Shown: positions 27,121 to 35,228 of the stretch, piece by piece
Numbering within the stretch: position 1 is the first letter of the stretch
Layout: every line of letters begins with the position of its first letter
Origin: Methanobrevibacter sp.
Lineage (GTDB): Archaea; Methanobacteriota; Methanobacteria; Methanobacteriales; Methanobacteriaceae
DNA: 64,000 nt
Reading direction: 5' to 3'
NCBI RefSeq assembly: GCF_015062985.1
Contig: NZ_SUTI01000010.1
Location: 9,409-73,408 of the forward strand
The notes under the pieces: generated by a model
What the model was told of the DNA's origin: nothing
Seen by the model: only the letters and a program-made list of their open reading frames with translations
The model's database searches: none
Program-made: the position numbers and the translations under genes

Positions 27121-27759
27121 ATGACTGGAAAAATTTATATTATTGGAATTGGGCCTGGAGCAAGCGAATATCTAACTAAAAAAGCGATTGATACTGTTAA
27201 AATGAGCGATTATACTGTTGGAAGTACACGGGCAATCGAATTATTTGATGATGTGCAAAACAAAATCTCATTTAATGTGAAGGAACTGCTTGACAAATTG
27301 GAAGAGGGTGTGGAACTTGCTTGTGACGGCAATACCGTTTCAATATTATCAACAGGAGACCCCGGTTTTTCAGGTGTTTTAAATACCGTTTTAAGAATTT
27401 CTGCCGAAAAGGATTTTCCAAAAGAAAACATTGAAGTAATCCCTGGAATCAGTTCCCTTCAGCTTGCAGCGGCAAAATGCCACATCCAATGGGACAACGC
27501 CAATGTGATGACCTTCCATGGAAGAGAAAATATAGAAGACATCCTGCCGGTCATCAACAATGGAAAAACAACAATTGCCCTCCCATCAAGAAAAGTGAAA
27601 GATATGGCACAATTTTTAATCGACAATGGAGTTGAAGAGGACAGGAAGGTTGTAGTCTGTGAAAGATTAAGTTATCCTGATGAAAGAATTGTTGAGTCCA
27701 ACTTGAAGGATATTGCTCAAAGTGAATTTACCTATATGTGCATTATGGTAATTTATTAG
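27121..27759 (+). CDS. cbiE: Cobalt-precorrin-7 (C5)-methyltransferase
   Basis: CbiE methylates C5 of the corrin ring in anaerobic cobamide synthesis. It has the tetrapyrrole methylase features IYIIGIGPGASEYLT, STGDPGFSG, VIPGISSLQLAAAK and the C-terminal GxxDRKVVVCERLSYPDE-like region. The start ATG at 27121 is 1 nt after the HxlR stop; an ATG at 27109 inside the previous gene is an alternative. cbiT, often adjacent or fused, is not present here. Confidence 0.9.
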   Translation: MTGKIYIIGIGPGASEYLTKKAIDTVKMSDYTVGSTRAIELFDDVQNKISFNVKELLDKLEEGVELACDGNTVSILSTGDPGFSGVLNTVLRISAEKDFPKENIEVIPGISSLQLAAAKCHIQWDNANVMTFHGRENIEDILPVINNGKTTIALPSRKVKDMAQFLIDNGVEEDRKVVVCERLSYPDERIVESNLKDIAQSEFTYMCIMVIY

Positions 27760-27885
27760 AACAATTTATCCGTAAAATTCATTTTAAAAATCATTTACTA
27801 TTTATTTTTAAAATTAAAGTTTATATATCCATAATATCATACTTTAAACGTCAAATAAATTGAATTGACATTTAAGGTAGATACT

Positions 27886-30756
27886 ATGAACAAAAAAATA
27901 AACACCATATGTTTCATTTTCCTATTACTATTTTTAGCTGGCGCAGTATCTGCAGCGAATAATGAAAATGAAACGACAACTGCAATTGAACAGCCTGAAC
28001 CAAATCAGGATTTGTGTAAGATAAATGAAGAACAAGGAACGGACAAAGGCGAAGTGGAAAGTTTAGGGGCTGCAAGCACAACCGCTAAAAAGAAAGTCGT
28101 GATTGATGCTCCTGATTTAAACATGTACTATGAGGATGGAAGCAAATTCAAAGCATTGCTGAAAGACAATACCAATCAAGCGATAAGCAAAGCTAAAATA
28201 AAATTTACTGTAAACAATTGTACATACACTAAAGAAACCAACAGTAAAGGTATTGCCTACCTTAAAATAAATTTAGAGAGTGGAAATTACACCATTGAGA
28301 CAAAATTTACCGGGAACGGCACTCACTACGGAAGGATTGTGAAAAGCACCATCATCGTGAAGAGCACCATAAAATGCGATGATTTTACAAAATACTACGG
28401 AAATACCGAAAAATACAGCTCCATTTTTTATGACAAAAAAGGAAACATTCTTAAGAATGCTTCCGTTGCATTTACACTGAAAAACAAAAACTACACTGTT
28501 AAGACAAACAGCAAGGGCATTGCAAAAATAGTTATAAACCAAAAACCCGGAGAATATCCCATTTCATCGATTAACTCACAAACCGGGGAAATACTTAAAA
28601 AAACGATTACGGTAAAATCACTGATTATAACCAAAGATTTGACAATGAATGAAACCTCCCCTGAAAAATTCAGCGTGAAAATCTTAAACAGTATGGGAAA
28701 TCCTTCACCCAATGAGCAAGTAACAATAAACATCAATGGAAAAAGCTATGAAAGAACAACAAACAAAAACGGAATTGCATCCCTAAACCTTAATCTGAAG
28801 ACCGGGACTTATCCGATAACAACCGAATATGACGGACTTAAGAATTCCAATAAGATTACTGTAAAGAAAGTTATAACTACACCATTCAAGCACACCATGC
28901 TGATTCCGAATTATGTCAATGTCACCGTCCCATATGTTTATGAAAACTATTACTATTCGTTGAAAACAGGATTTGACGGAATTATAAGAATGCCTAAAAA
29001 TGAACTCTTTACAATCCAAATCGGAGAAAAAACCTATAAGTTTTCTACCGCAAAAATTACCGGCATAAATTCCACACTGCTTGGACTCAGAAGCTACCTC
29101 ATACCATTGGATGGAAACACTATGGAGGACAATATGGACAAGAACAATCTAAAAAAAGACGGCATAATCATTTCAACAATGAAAGGTTACACCGTAATTG
29201 ATTATCAGAGCAGAACTCAGGATAACACGGCATTATTCGGATTTTATGCAAGTAAAGGATTGGACCAGGGAGAGACATTCACATACCTTCAAAATGACAA
29301 AATAATGGCAAAAATCAACATCCAGACTGTGAATTATGATGAGGACGGCTTGAAATACAGCATCGCCAAATTTTATGGAAGGCCCACCTATGATTTTTAC
29401 TACAGAAACTATTATGAAATTACCAGAGACAATCTTGAATCAATAAAATTTGCAAATACCCAACAGCCTGTCACATTCAGCTATTACAACAATTATATCA
29501 CAGGACATCCCTCAAAAGAAAATATAATAACAAAATTCATGGTAAATGGAAAAGAGGAAGCTGAAAAAAATGAAACAATTAGCTATGGACTAAGCGACAA
29601 ATACCGAAATGCTATGGGCTTTGAAGTTCTGCAATCCTATAGCATAATCAACGAGAAGATTACTAAAAAAGTTTTGGAAAACTGGATTTCGAAAAGTTCA
29701 AGATATTTGAATAGATTTGGAGTATTAAACGCCTACGGAATGCATTTAGCTTCACTTGAAACTACCTGGTTCAGCGATATTTTTGCCAATGAATATTCTA
29801 GTGACTTTAAAGTAAAATGGCAGAGAAACCATACTCTAACAATATTAGCAGGCATAAATCTTCAAGATACATATATAGACATCCTAAATGCGGATATGGG
29901 AATGGATGTTCAGGGGAAAAATAAAAATGTTGTTCTATTCCGACTGATCAATTCACTCCACCTGCCTGAATTGGAGGATTATGCCCTTAAAAGCATTTCA
30001 AATAGGTATTCAGATAAAAGCAGCAATTCATTCGTTAATATATTTTCATCTGTTTCAAATAATTACAGTATGTTCCAATTAGGGGATTTATTATATGTAT
30101 TTTCAAATGATAAAAGTTCTGCAATCATATTAAATTGTACAAGTGGCGTTTCAAGCGTAATACTCAATAAAAACAGTTCCATCTATAAAGGATCAAGCGT
30201 CACCACCACAAATGACTGCTGCAGCATCTGCAATCTGGCAAATGATATGATAAATGAAATCAGGGAGATGATAAAATTTGTAGCTCCAGGAGCATATCTA
30301 TTAACGGATGAATTAAATAACATGCACTCCTTCAGCACAATAGCCTACAAAGGACTGATATTTATACTAACCAAAGTATCTACTGGCGCAGAAGTTGCTT
30401 GCTTTGGATTATTGTCAACAATGACCCTAATACAGGACATTGGGACAAAGTATAGGGAAGGAATGATTGATGAGAAATATTGGCACGAAACAATGGATAA
30501 GGTAACATTTACACGTCCCGGCTATCTTCAATCTAAAAAAGTATACAACATTCCAAACAATAACGGAGGATACGACTATATTGAAGTCAAAATCAACAAT
30601 GACCTGACTCTTGATAGGGATAATGCATTATACATCAGCGACGGAAAAACAAAAAAGTTAACTAAGCCGGAGACATACAAATATTTCTGTGAAGAATATC
30701 TTACACCATTTAGCATGCCTTCAAAATATTGGGATGAAAGCTGGAGAGGAATATAA
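27886..30756 (+). CDS. Secreted Ig-repeat surface protein with unusual C-terminal region
   Basis: The 956-residue protein (from ATG 27886, AAGGT 7 nt upstream) has a signal peptide (FLLLFLAGAVSAA). Three Ig-like repeats of about 85-90 residues follow at roughly 68-160, 161-244 and 245-327, each with a T(N/K)(S/K)KGIA signature near its middle. Residues 330-770 form a large domain rich in Tyr and Asn with no family I can name. A CCSIC motif at 778-782 precedes a 175-residue tail with a hydrophobic segment at about 821-849. There is no terminal anchor. It is directly followed by a 59-residue membrane protein gene. Adhesin-like or effector-like surface protein; function unknown. Confidence 0.8.
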   Translation: MNKKINTICFIFLLLFLAGAVSAANNENETTTAIEQPEPNQDLCKINEEQGTDKGEVESLGAASTTAKKKVVIDAPDLNMYYEDGSKFKALLKDNTNQAISKAKIKFTVNNCTYTKETNSKGIAYLKINLESGNYTIETKFTGNGTHYGRIVKSTIIVKSTIKCDDFTKYYGNTEKYSSIFYDKKGNILKNASVAFTLKNKNYTVKTNSKGIAKIVINQKPGEYPISSINSQTGEILKKTITVKSLIITKDLTMNETSPEKFSVKILNSMGNPSPNEQVTININGKSYERTTNKNGIASLNLNLKTGTYPITTEYDGLKNSNKITVKKVITTPFKHTMLIPNYVNVTVPYVYENYYYSLKTGFDGIIRMPKNELFTIQIGEKTYKFSTAKITGINSTLLGLRSYLIPLDGNTMEDNMDKNNLKKDGIIISTMKGYTVIDYQSRTQDNTALFGFYASKGLDQGETFTYLQNDKIMAKINIQTVNYDEDGLKYSIAKFYGRPTYDFYYRNYYEITRDNLESIKFANTQQPVTFSYYNNYITGHPSKENIITKFMVNGKEEAEKNETISYGLSDKYRNAMGFEVLQSYSIINEKITKKVLENWISKSSRYLNRFGVLNAYGMHLASLETTWFSDIFANEYSSDFKVKWQRNHTLTILAGINLQDTYIDILNADMGMDVQGKNKNVVLFRLINSLHLPELEDYALKSISNRYSDKSSNSFVNIFSSVSNNYSMFQLGDLLYVFSNDKSSAIILNCTSGVSSVILNKNSSIYKGSSVTTTNDCCSICNLANDMINEIREMIKFVAPGAYLLTDELNNMHSFSTIAYKGLIFILTKVSTGAEVACFGLLSTMTLIQDIGTKYREGMIDEKYWHETMDKVTFTRPGYLQSKKVYNIPNNNGGYDYIEVKINNDLTLDRDNALYISDGKTKKLTKPETYKYFCEEYLTPFSMPSKYWDESWRGI

Positions 30757-30936
30757 ATGAAAATAATAGATGCTTTTAGAAAACAGCACATAATTGTGCA
30801 AATTTTGGATATTGCATTCATAATAGTTTTAGTTTATGAATTGGCAACAATGCAAAGCCTTTCGATAAGCTGGATATTACTGTTTTTAATAGTAGCAATT
30901 CCACTTTGTCAAAGCTTTTTAAAAAAAGAAAATTAA
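30757..30936 (+). CDS. 59-residue two-TM membrane protein coupled to the surface protein
   Basis: The ATG directly follows the TAA of the surface-protein gene, so translation is almost certainly coupled. The product has two hydrophobic segments, ILDIAFIIVLVYELA and ISWILLFLIVAIPLCQSF, and a short basic end. I recognise no family. In toxin-immunity systems a small membrane protein placed immediately after a large secreted toxin is often the immunity factor. That role is an inference from context only. Confidence 0.7.
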   Translation: MKIIDAFRKQHIIVQILDIAFIIVLVYELATMQSLSISWILLFLIVAIPLCQSFLKKEN

Positions 30937-30976
30937 TTGAAGTTAAAACACATTGGTTTTAACTTATTTTTATTTT

Positions 30977-31990
30977 TTAGAGTTGAATAGCTTCTTGAAC
31001 AACTTCATCATTGTCTTCATCATCATACAAGATGTGAGCTAATTTTAATAGCTTTTCCTGACCTTTAACTTCATCTTTAAATAATGGAATTTCAGCAATG
31101 TGTTGCTCAGGGAATTTTTGGTCGATTAAAGCTAAACGTTTTTGCTGTAATTTATGTCTTGAATGGCAGAAATCACAATCACAAATGTCCGGCATTACCT
31201 GATTTACAATAACACTATCTACAGTAATGTCATGTTTGGCTAATGCTTCTAATGCTCTTTCTGATTCATAAATTGACATTTCCTCCGGAATGACAACCAT
31301 TTTAAAAGTTGTTCTGTCTGGATCGGATAAGATAGCTTTTGCCTTATCAAGTTCCTCTTTTGTTCTTTTCAAATCTTCAGAAGTTTGAGGGTCATCGACA
31401 GCATCCATAAATGGCATGATTTTCTTTAAAGCATTTGTTGCAGTACCCAGTTTTGCCTTAAGCATCATCATCTTACCTACCCATGAGTCCATTACTTCAG
31501 GGAAGGACAGCAATCTTAAGGTATGGCCTGTTGGTGCGGTATCAAATACAACAACATCATATTCATCTGAGTTCATTACACCCATGAACAATTCAAATGC
31601 TGCCGCTTCATCAGCACCTGGAGAAGATGATGCCATATCCAATTGATCAGATAGGAAATCCATACCGAATAAACCCCCATCCTCATCAGGATTTGCTGCT
31701 TTTTGGGCTTCCAATTGTGCTTGTTTTTGAGCCATTGCCACTTCCGGATCGATTTCAACAGCAAACAGATTGGTTTTTATTTCACGAGGGTAGCTTCCAA
31801 TAGGAACTTCAAGTGAATCTGATAGTGAATGTGCAGGGTCTGTTGATACAATTAAAGTTTTTTTACCTTGTTCAGCTAACCAAAGTGCAGTAGCTGAAGA
31901 TACAGATGTTTTTCCAACACCTCCTTTACCTCCTACGAAAATAAAGGTTGTATCATCTTTATTGAATTTGAAATAATCTTTAAATGCCAA
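30977..31990 (-). CDS. Get3/ArsA-type tail-anchored protein targeting ATPase
   Basis: The 337-residue protein has the deviant Walker A GGKGGVGKTSVSSATA, switch I DPAHSLSDS, FDTAPTGHTLRLL (switch II), and the zinc-site motif CDCDFC near residue 270. It is a TRC40/GET3/ArsA ATPase; without arsB beside it, a role in membrane-protein targeting is more likely than arsenite export. The start is TTG at 31990, with AAGGAGGT 7 nt upstream. Confidence 0.9.
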   Translation of the reverse strand: MAFKDYFKFNKDDTTFIFVGGKGGVGKTSVSSATALWLAEQGKKTLIVSTDPAHSLSDSLEVPIGSYPREIKTNLFAVEIDPEVAMAQKQAQLEAQKAANPDEDGGLFGMDFLSDQLDMASSSPGADEAAAFELFMGVMNSDEYDVVVFDTAPTGHTLRLLSFPEVMDSWVGKMMMLKAKLGTATNALKKIMPFMDAVDDPQTSEDLKRTKEELDKAKAILSDPDRTTFKMVVIPEEMSIYESERALEALAKHDITVDSVIVNQVMPDICDCDFCHSRHKLQQKRLALIDQKFPEQHIAEIPLFKDEVKGQEKLLKLAHILYDDEDNDEVVQEAIQL

Positions 31991-32010
31991 GTAAATTACC
32001 TCCTTAATAA

Positions 32011-32057
32011 AGTTACTTTTAGTTACTAAATGTTATTTAATGTTTATAGTATATAAA
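32011..32057 (-). promoter_or_regulatory. get3 promoter with two GTAACT repeats
   Basis: A minus-strand TATA box TTTATATA (32050-32057) predicts initiation near 32025-32030. Two copies of GTAACT (as AGTTAC on plus at 32011-32016 and 32021-32026, 10 bp apart) overlap the predicted start and leader. The same hexamer repeat occurs between the macrodomain and HxlR genes. Confidence 0.45.
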
Positions 32058-32383
32058 CTTAATTGTTAATAACAATCACACAATGTTTCATATATCAGCA
32101 AAAATTCTAAAAAAATTTTAAAAAAATAGCTTTATATTATAAAAAGTAAAATAACTTAACAACAATTTTAATTTAATTAACAAGACAATATTATGTGAAA
32201 AAATACAATATATTTGAGAAAATCCCAAGTAATATATATTTCAACATATGAACTTTTTTTAATTGAACATTAGCAAGTATTCTGTATAAAATTGTTTTTA
32301 AAATGAGTCGGTGATGGTCATTTGAAGTTAATAGAAGTTATAGTGGAAAACACATCATAACTTCCATCTCCAATAATATTGAT
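32058..32383. other. Intergenic, AT-rich; one hairpin
   Basis: No ORF or RNA gene was recognised. A hairpin at 32334-32364 (GAAGTTAT / ATAACTTC with GTG/CAC inside) lies 20 nt beyond the end of the DUF389 pseudogene and may have been its terminator. Confidence 0.4.
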
Positions 32384-33156
32384 TTACTGTATCATCCAAT
32401 AAACTGCCACTATACTAGGTATCGCAATGATGAGTGTATTGCGGATCATTCTTAAACGATGCATTTTCCATTCTTTTTCTGTCAATTCCTTAGTTTTTGG
32501 GATTTTTAAAATACTTAAGATAATGCTGGCAGCCAGGAAAATGAAATATGCATTAATGATAAAGAGATATCCTGCTCCAAGGAGCATGTCCCACCTTCCG
32601 TTTGCAATTGAATATCCTCAGGTACAAAGCGGAGGCATAAGGGCGGTTGCAATTGCAACACCCGGGATGACAGTGTTTGCTTTGTCTAGCCTGGTCTGTC
32701 CGATGATTCCTGCAAGTCCCCCGAAAAAGGCAATCAGCACGTCATAGAATGTTGGTGCAGTCCTTGCCATCAATTCTGCAGTTGGCTCTTTAACCGGAGA
32801 AAGGAAAAAATAAATTGATGCTGCAATAACACTGATTGCAATCTGCATTCCGAAACCGACCATATGATTAGTAAACAAAGGATAATCTGCGGATACATTT
32901 GCATATGCTGAAGCAAGAATACTTCCCGTTATAGGTGAAATCAGCATTGCTCCTATAATAACTGCTGTTGAACTCATATTGAGACCTACAGATGCAATTA
33001 CCATTGCACATACCAATACACACATATTCGTTCCGGTAATCTGTCCGCCATCCAAGAGACGTGTACGAATTTCTTCATTTGATGCTGAATCCTCTGTTAA
33101 TGAAAACGCTTTTCTGATTTTTCCCTTATTGTTTCCCTTTCATGTTCACTGTTCAT
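32384..33156 (-). pseudogene. DUF389 (TIGR00341-like) membrane protein, broken
   Basis: The reconstructed protein reads MNSEHERETIREKSEK... then, after a frameshift near 33100, AFSLTEDSASNEEIRTRLLDGGQ, membrane segments with the hallmark GAMLISPITGSILASAYA, and MPPLCT followed by an in-frame TGA at 32618-32620. The frame continues to 32384 with LGAGYLFIINAYFIF. Two independent lesions in a family of hydrophobic proteins indicate decay. Neither Sec use nor a single sequencing error would account for both. Confidence 0.8.
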
Positions 33157-33500
33157 ATTCCCAATTCCTTAACTCATAACATGCGAGCGCTAAAGAATGC
33201 CCGCAAATATTGAAAATTTAAAATGCAATACTGTCATGATTATTGTCATTATTATATTGATTTTAATATTAATTAAAGTAATTGCCATGAAATGAACATT
33301 TCTTCATTGCTGCCCCATTTAAAAGACTCTTTCAAAAACTTTGTTGATTTGAAATTTTTTCATGGCTTGAGTTATCGCATAATATGATACGTGTTAGCTA
33401 CTAAACATTCGTTTTAAAGCAGATAGCTGGTATTTTAGAAGTTAATTTTTAACTTCTATTCTATTTTTTTAAAATCCGCTGTAAATAAAAAAAATAAGGA
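33157..33500. repeat. Intergenic region with inverted-repeat copy and plus-strand terminator
   Basis: No ORF was found. Bases 33329-33350 are an exact inverted copy of 34327-34348 (22 nt, beginning CTTTCAAAAACTTTG). A 10-bp stem TAGAAGTTAA / TTAACTTCTA at 33436-33458, followed by seven T residues, is a strong plus-strand terminator with no plus-strand gene before it. Confidence 0.5.
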
Positions 33501-33782
33501 TTATGGGAAAAGAGTTAATCCCATAGCTTCAATCATGGATTGAACACCTAAAATGATAATAGCCACACCGCCGAAAATTTCGATGTAGTCAGCATATTTG
33601 ATGGCAATTTTTGTTCCATAAGTTCCAAGCAATAACCAAATTACTACTGCAACTAAACTTAATCCCCCTAATATAAAGGGATCTACATGTGCTACAGCAC
33701 CTTGGGATGCTAGAATTAAGTTTTCAATGTTTCCAAAAATAAGTAATCCTGTAAAAGGAGCATAAGCTTTCAAATCTACCAT
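33501..33782 (-). CDS. Small three-TM membrane protein, copy B of tandem pair
   Basis: The 93-residue product shares about half its residues with the neighbour upstream: LLIFGNIENLILASQG, FILGGLSLVAVVIWLLLGTYGTKIAIKYADYI and GGVAIIILGVQSMIEA. Three membrane segments are expected. The ATG at 33782 lies downstream of the upstream gene's stop and has GGGGTGA 5 nt before it; a GTG at 33791 overlapping that stop is less likely. The pair resembles half-size transporters that work as heterodimers (LysE/MntP-like), but the family is not certain. Confidence 0.7.
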   Translation of the reverse strand: MVDLKAYAPFTGLLIFGNIENLILASQGAVAHVDPFILGGLSLVAVVIWLLLGTYGTKIAIKYADYIEIFGGVAIIILGVQSMIEAMGLTLFP

Positions 33783-33783
33783 C

Positions 33784-34071
33784 TTATTCACCCCTTTTAG
33801 TAGCTTTAATGTGTTTTATAGCTTCATAGACAGCTTGAATACCTAATATGAATATTGCAAGCCCGCCAATAAATGTGATATAATTCGCATATTGTATTGC
33901 AATTTCTGTAGCTACAGTTCCGATTACCAACCAGATTATTACTGCAATAATACTCAAACCACCTAAAATTTTAGGGTTTACACCTTGAACAACACCTTGT
34001 GATGCTAAAATAAGGTTTTCAATGTTCCCAAATATAATTAATCCAATAAAAGGTAAATATTCTTCTAACAA
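33784..34071 (-). CDS. Small three-TM membrane protein, copy A of tandem pair
   Basis: The 95-residue product has LIIFGNIENLILASQG, ILGGLSIIAVIIWLVIGTVATEIAIQYANYI and GGLAIFILGIQAVYEAI. The conserved core, with Asn, Glu and Asn in the first helix region, is the same in copy B. The start is TTG at 34071, with GGTGA 4 nt upstream. Gene duplication is recent enough that the two still align over their whole length without gaps in the core. Function unknown; heterodimeric small transporter is an inference. Confidence 0.7.
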   Translation of the reverse strand: MLEEYLPFIGLIIFGNIENLILASQGVVQGVNPKILGGLSIIAVIIWLVIGTVATEIAIQYANYITFIGGLAIFILGIQAVYEAIKHIKATKRGE

Positions 34072-34429
34072 TTTATCACCTATTAATACTTTTGAAAGAA
34101 GGATAATAAAATATTAACTAATTTTAAATAATAAAAGTGTGTTAAACAAAATAATTAGAAAATTAATCTTTCAAGATATAAACGCTTCATTCACACTTAA
34201 AAGATAAAACAAATTGAAAAAATAATGCCCAAATCAATAAAACTGATATTCAAGACAAAATGATGAATTTAAAACAATATATCGCAGAGATTTAAGATGG
34301 AATCAAAGTCAAAAATCCGATTTTGAAAATCAACAAAGTTTTTGAAAGTGTCATTTAAAATTTCATGATATAATTTATTAATAAATAATTACAAACTAAA
34401 TAATGTATAAATGATAGGTTGGTGAGAAC
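34072..34429. other. Intergenic region with promoter and second inverted-repeat copy
   Basis: The left part holds the AT-rich promoter of the tandem pair (TTTAAAAT-type box). Bases 34327-34348 are the second copy of the 22-nt inverted repeat. The right part leads to nadE with GGTGA at 34421-34425. No ORF or RNA gene was recognised. Confidence 0.5.
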
Positions 34430-35218
34430 ATTAGTGAAATTCCAGAACTGAACTGTGAAAAAACAAAAAGTGACATTGTTGAATTCATTGCCTCAAAAGT
34501 ATCCGAATCTAAAACCGGCGGCCTTGTTGTTGGTCTGAGCGGAGGAATAGATTCAACTCTTGCAGCCTATTTGGCTTGTGAAGCAGTAGGATGTGAAAAC
34601 GTTTTTGGGATAATTATGCCATCCACTACAACACCAACAGAAGATAAAATTCACGGAACTGAAATAGCTCAAATCCTGGGAATCCCCCATAAGGAAATAG
34701 CTATTGACAGCATTCTGAATGAATATTTATCTGCAACCCAACTTGACAGCGATAATTTAGCTATTGGTAACCTGAAAGCTAGGATTAGAATGTCAATCAT
34801 TTATTATTATGCCAATCAAAAGAATTACCTCGTTTGTGGAACAGGTAATAAAAGCGAAATCCTAATTGGTTATTTTACAAAGCATGGGGATGGCGCATGT
34901 GATATTGAACCGATTGGAGATTTATACAAAACAGACGTTTTTAACTTAAGCAAATTCCTGGACATTCCAAAAGAAATTATTGAAAAGCCTCCTCGTGCAG
35001 GATTATGGGAAAATCAAACTGATGAAGATGAAATTGGAATGACCTACAATTTACTTGACCAAATTTTATATCTCTATTATGAAAAAGAGATGAAAAATGA
35101 TGAAATAGCTGAAAAACTAGACATTTCAGTTGATGATGTTGATATGATTATTAATAAAGTGGTCAGGAGCAAACACAAAAGCAAAGTTCCTGAAAGTCCT
35201 TTAAAAACAACCTTATAA
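34430..35218 (+). CDS. nadE: NAD+ synthetase (ammonia-dependent), apparent AUU start
   Basis: NadE amidates deamido-NAD. The ATP-pyrophosphatase loop GLSGGIDSTLAAYLA, the KARIRMSIIYYYAN and CGTGNKSEILIGYFTKHGDGA segments, and PKEIIEKPPRAGLWENQTDEDEIG are diagnostic. No ATG, GTG or TTG occurs in frame before the TTG at 34571, which lies after the SGGIDS loop and cannot be the start. An in-frame ATT at 34430-34432 sits 4 nt after GGTGA, the same spacing as the next genes, and gives 262 residues, the normal length. leuS follows after 10 nt. Confidence 0.9.
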   Translation: MSEIPELNCEKTKSDIVEFIASKVSESKTGGLVVGLSGGIDSTLAAYLACEAVGCENVFGIIMPSTTTPTEDKIHGTEIAQILGIPHKEIAIDSILNEYLSATQLDSDNLAIGNLKARIRMSIIYYYANQKNYLVCGTGNKSEILIGYFTKHGDGACDIEPIGDLYKTDVFNLSKFLDIPKEIIEKPPRAGLWENQTDEDEIGMTYNLLDQILYLYYEKEMKNDEIAEKLDISVDDVDMIINKVVRSKHKSKVPESPLKTTL

Positions 35219-35228
35219 TGGTGATTTA

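Noticed and set aside
30977..31990. Arsenite pump ATPase ArsA
   Set aside because: No arsB or arsR is adjacent, and the CDCDFC motif and single-ATPase length fit Get3-type proteins.
32618..32620. In-frame TGA as selenocysteine
   Set aside because: No selenocysteine insertion hairpin or functional Cys site is apparent there, and a second lesion lies upstream in the same gene.
34571..34573. TTG as the nadE start
   Set aside because: It is downstream of the SGGIDS ATP loop, so the protein would lack its active site.
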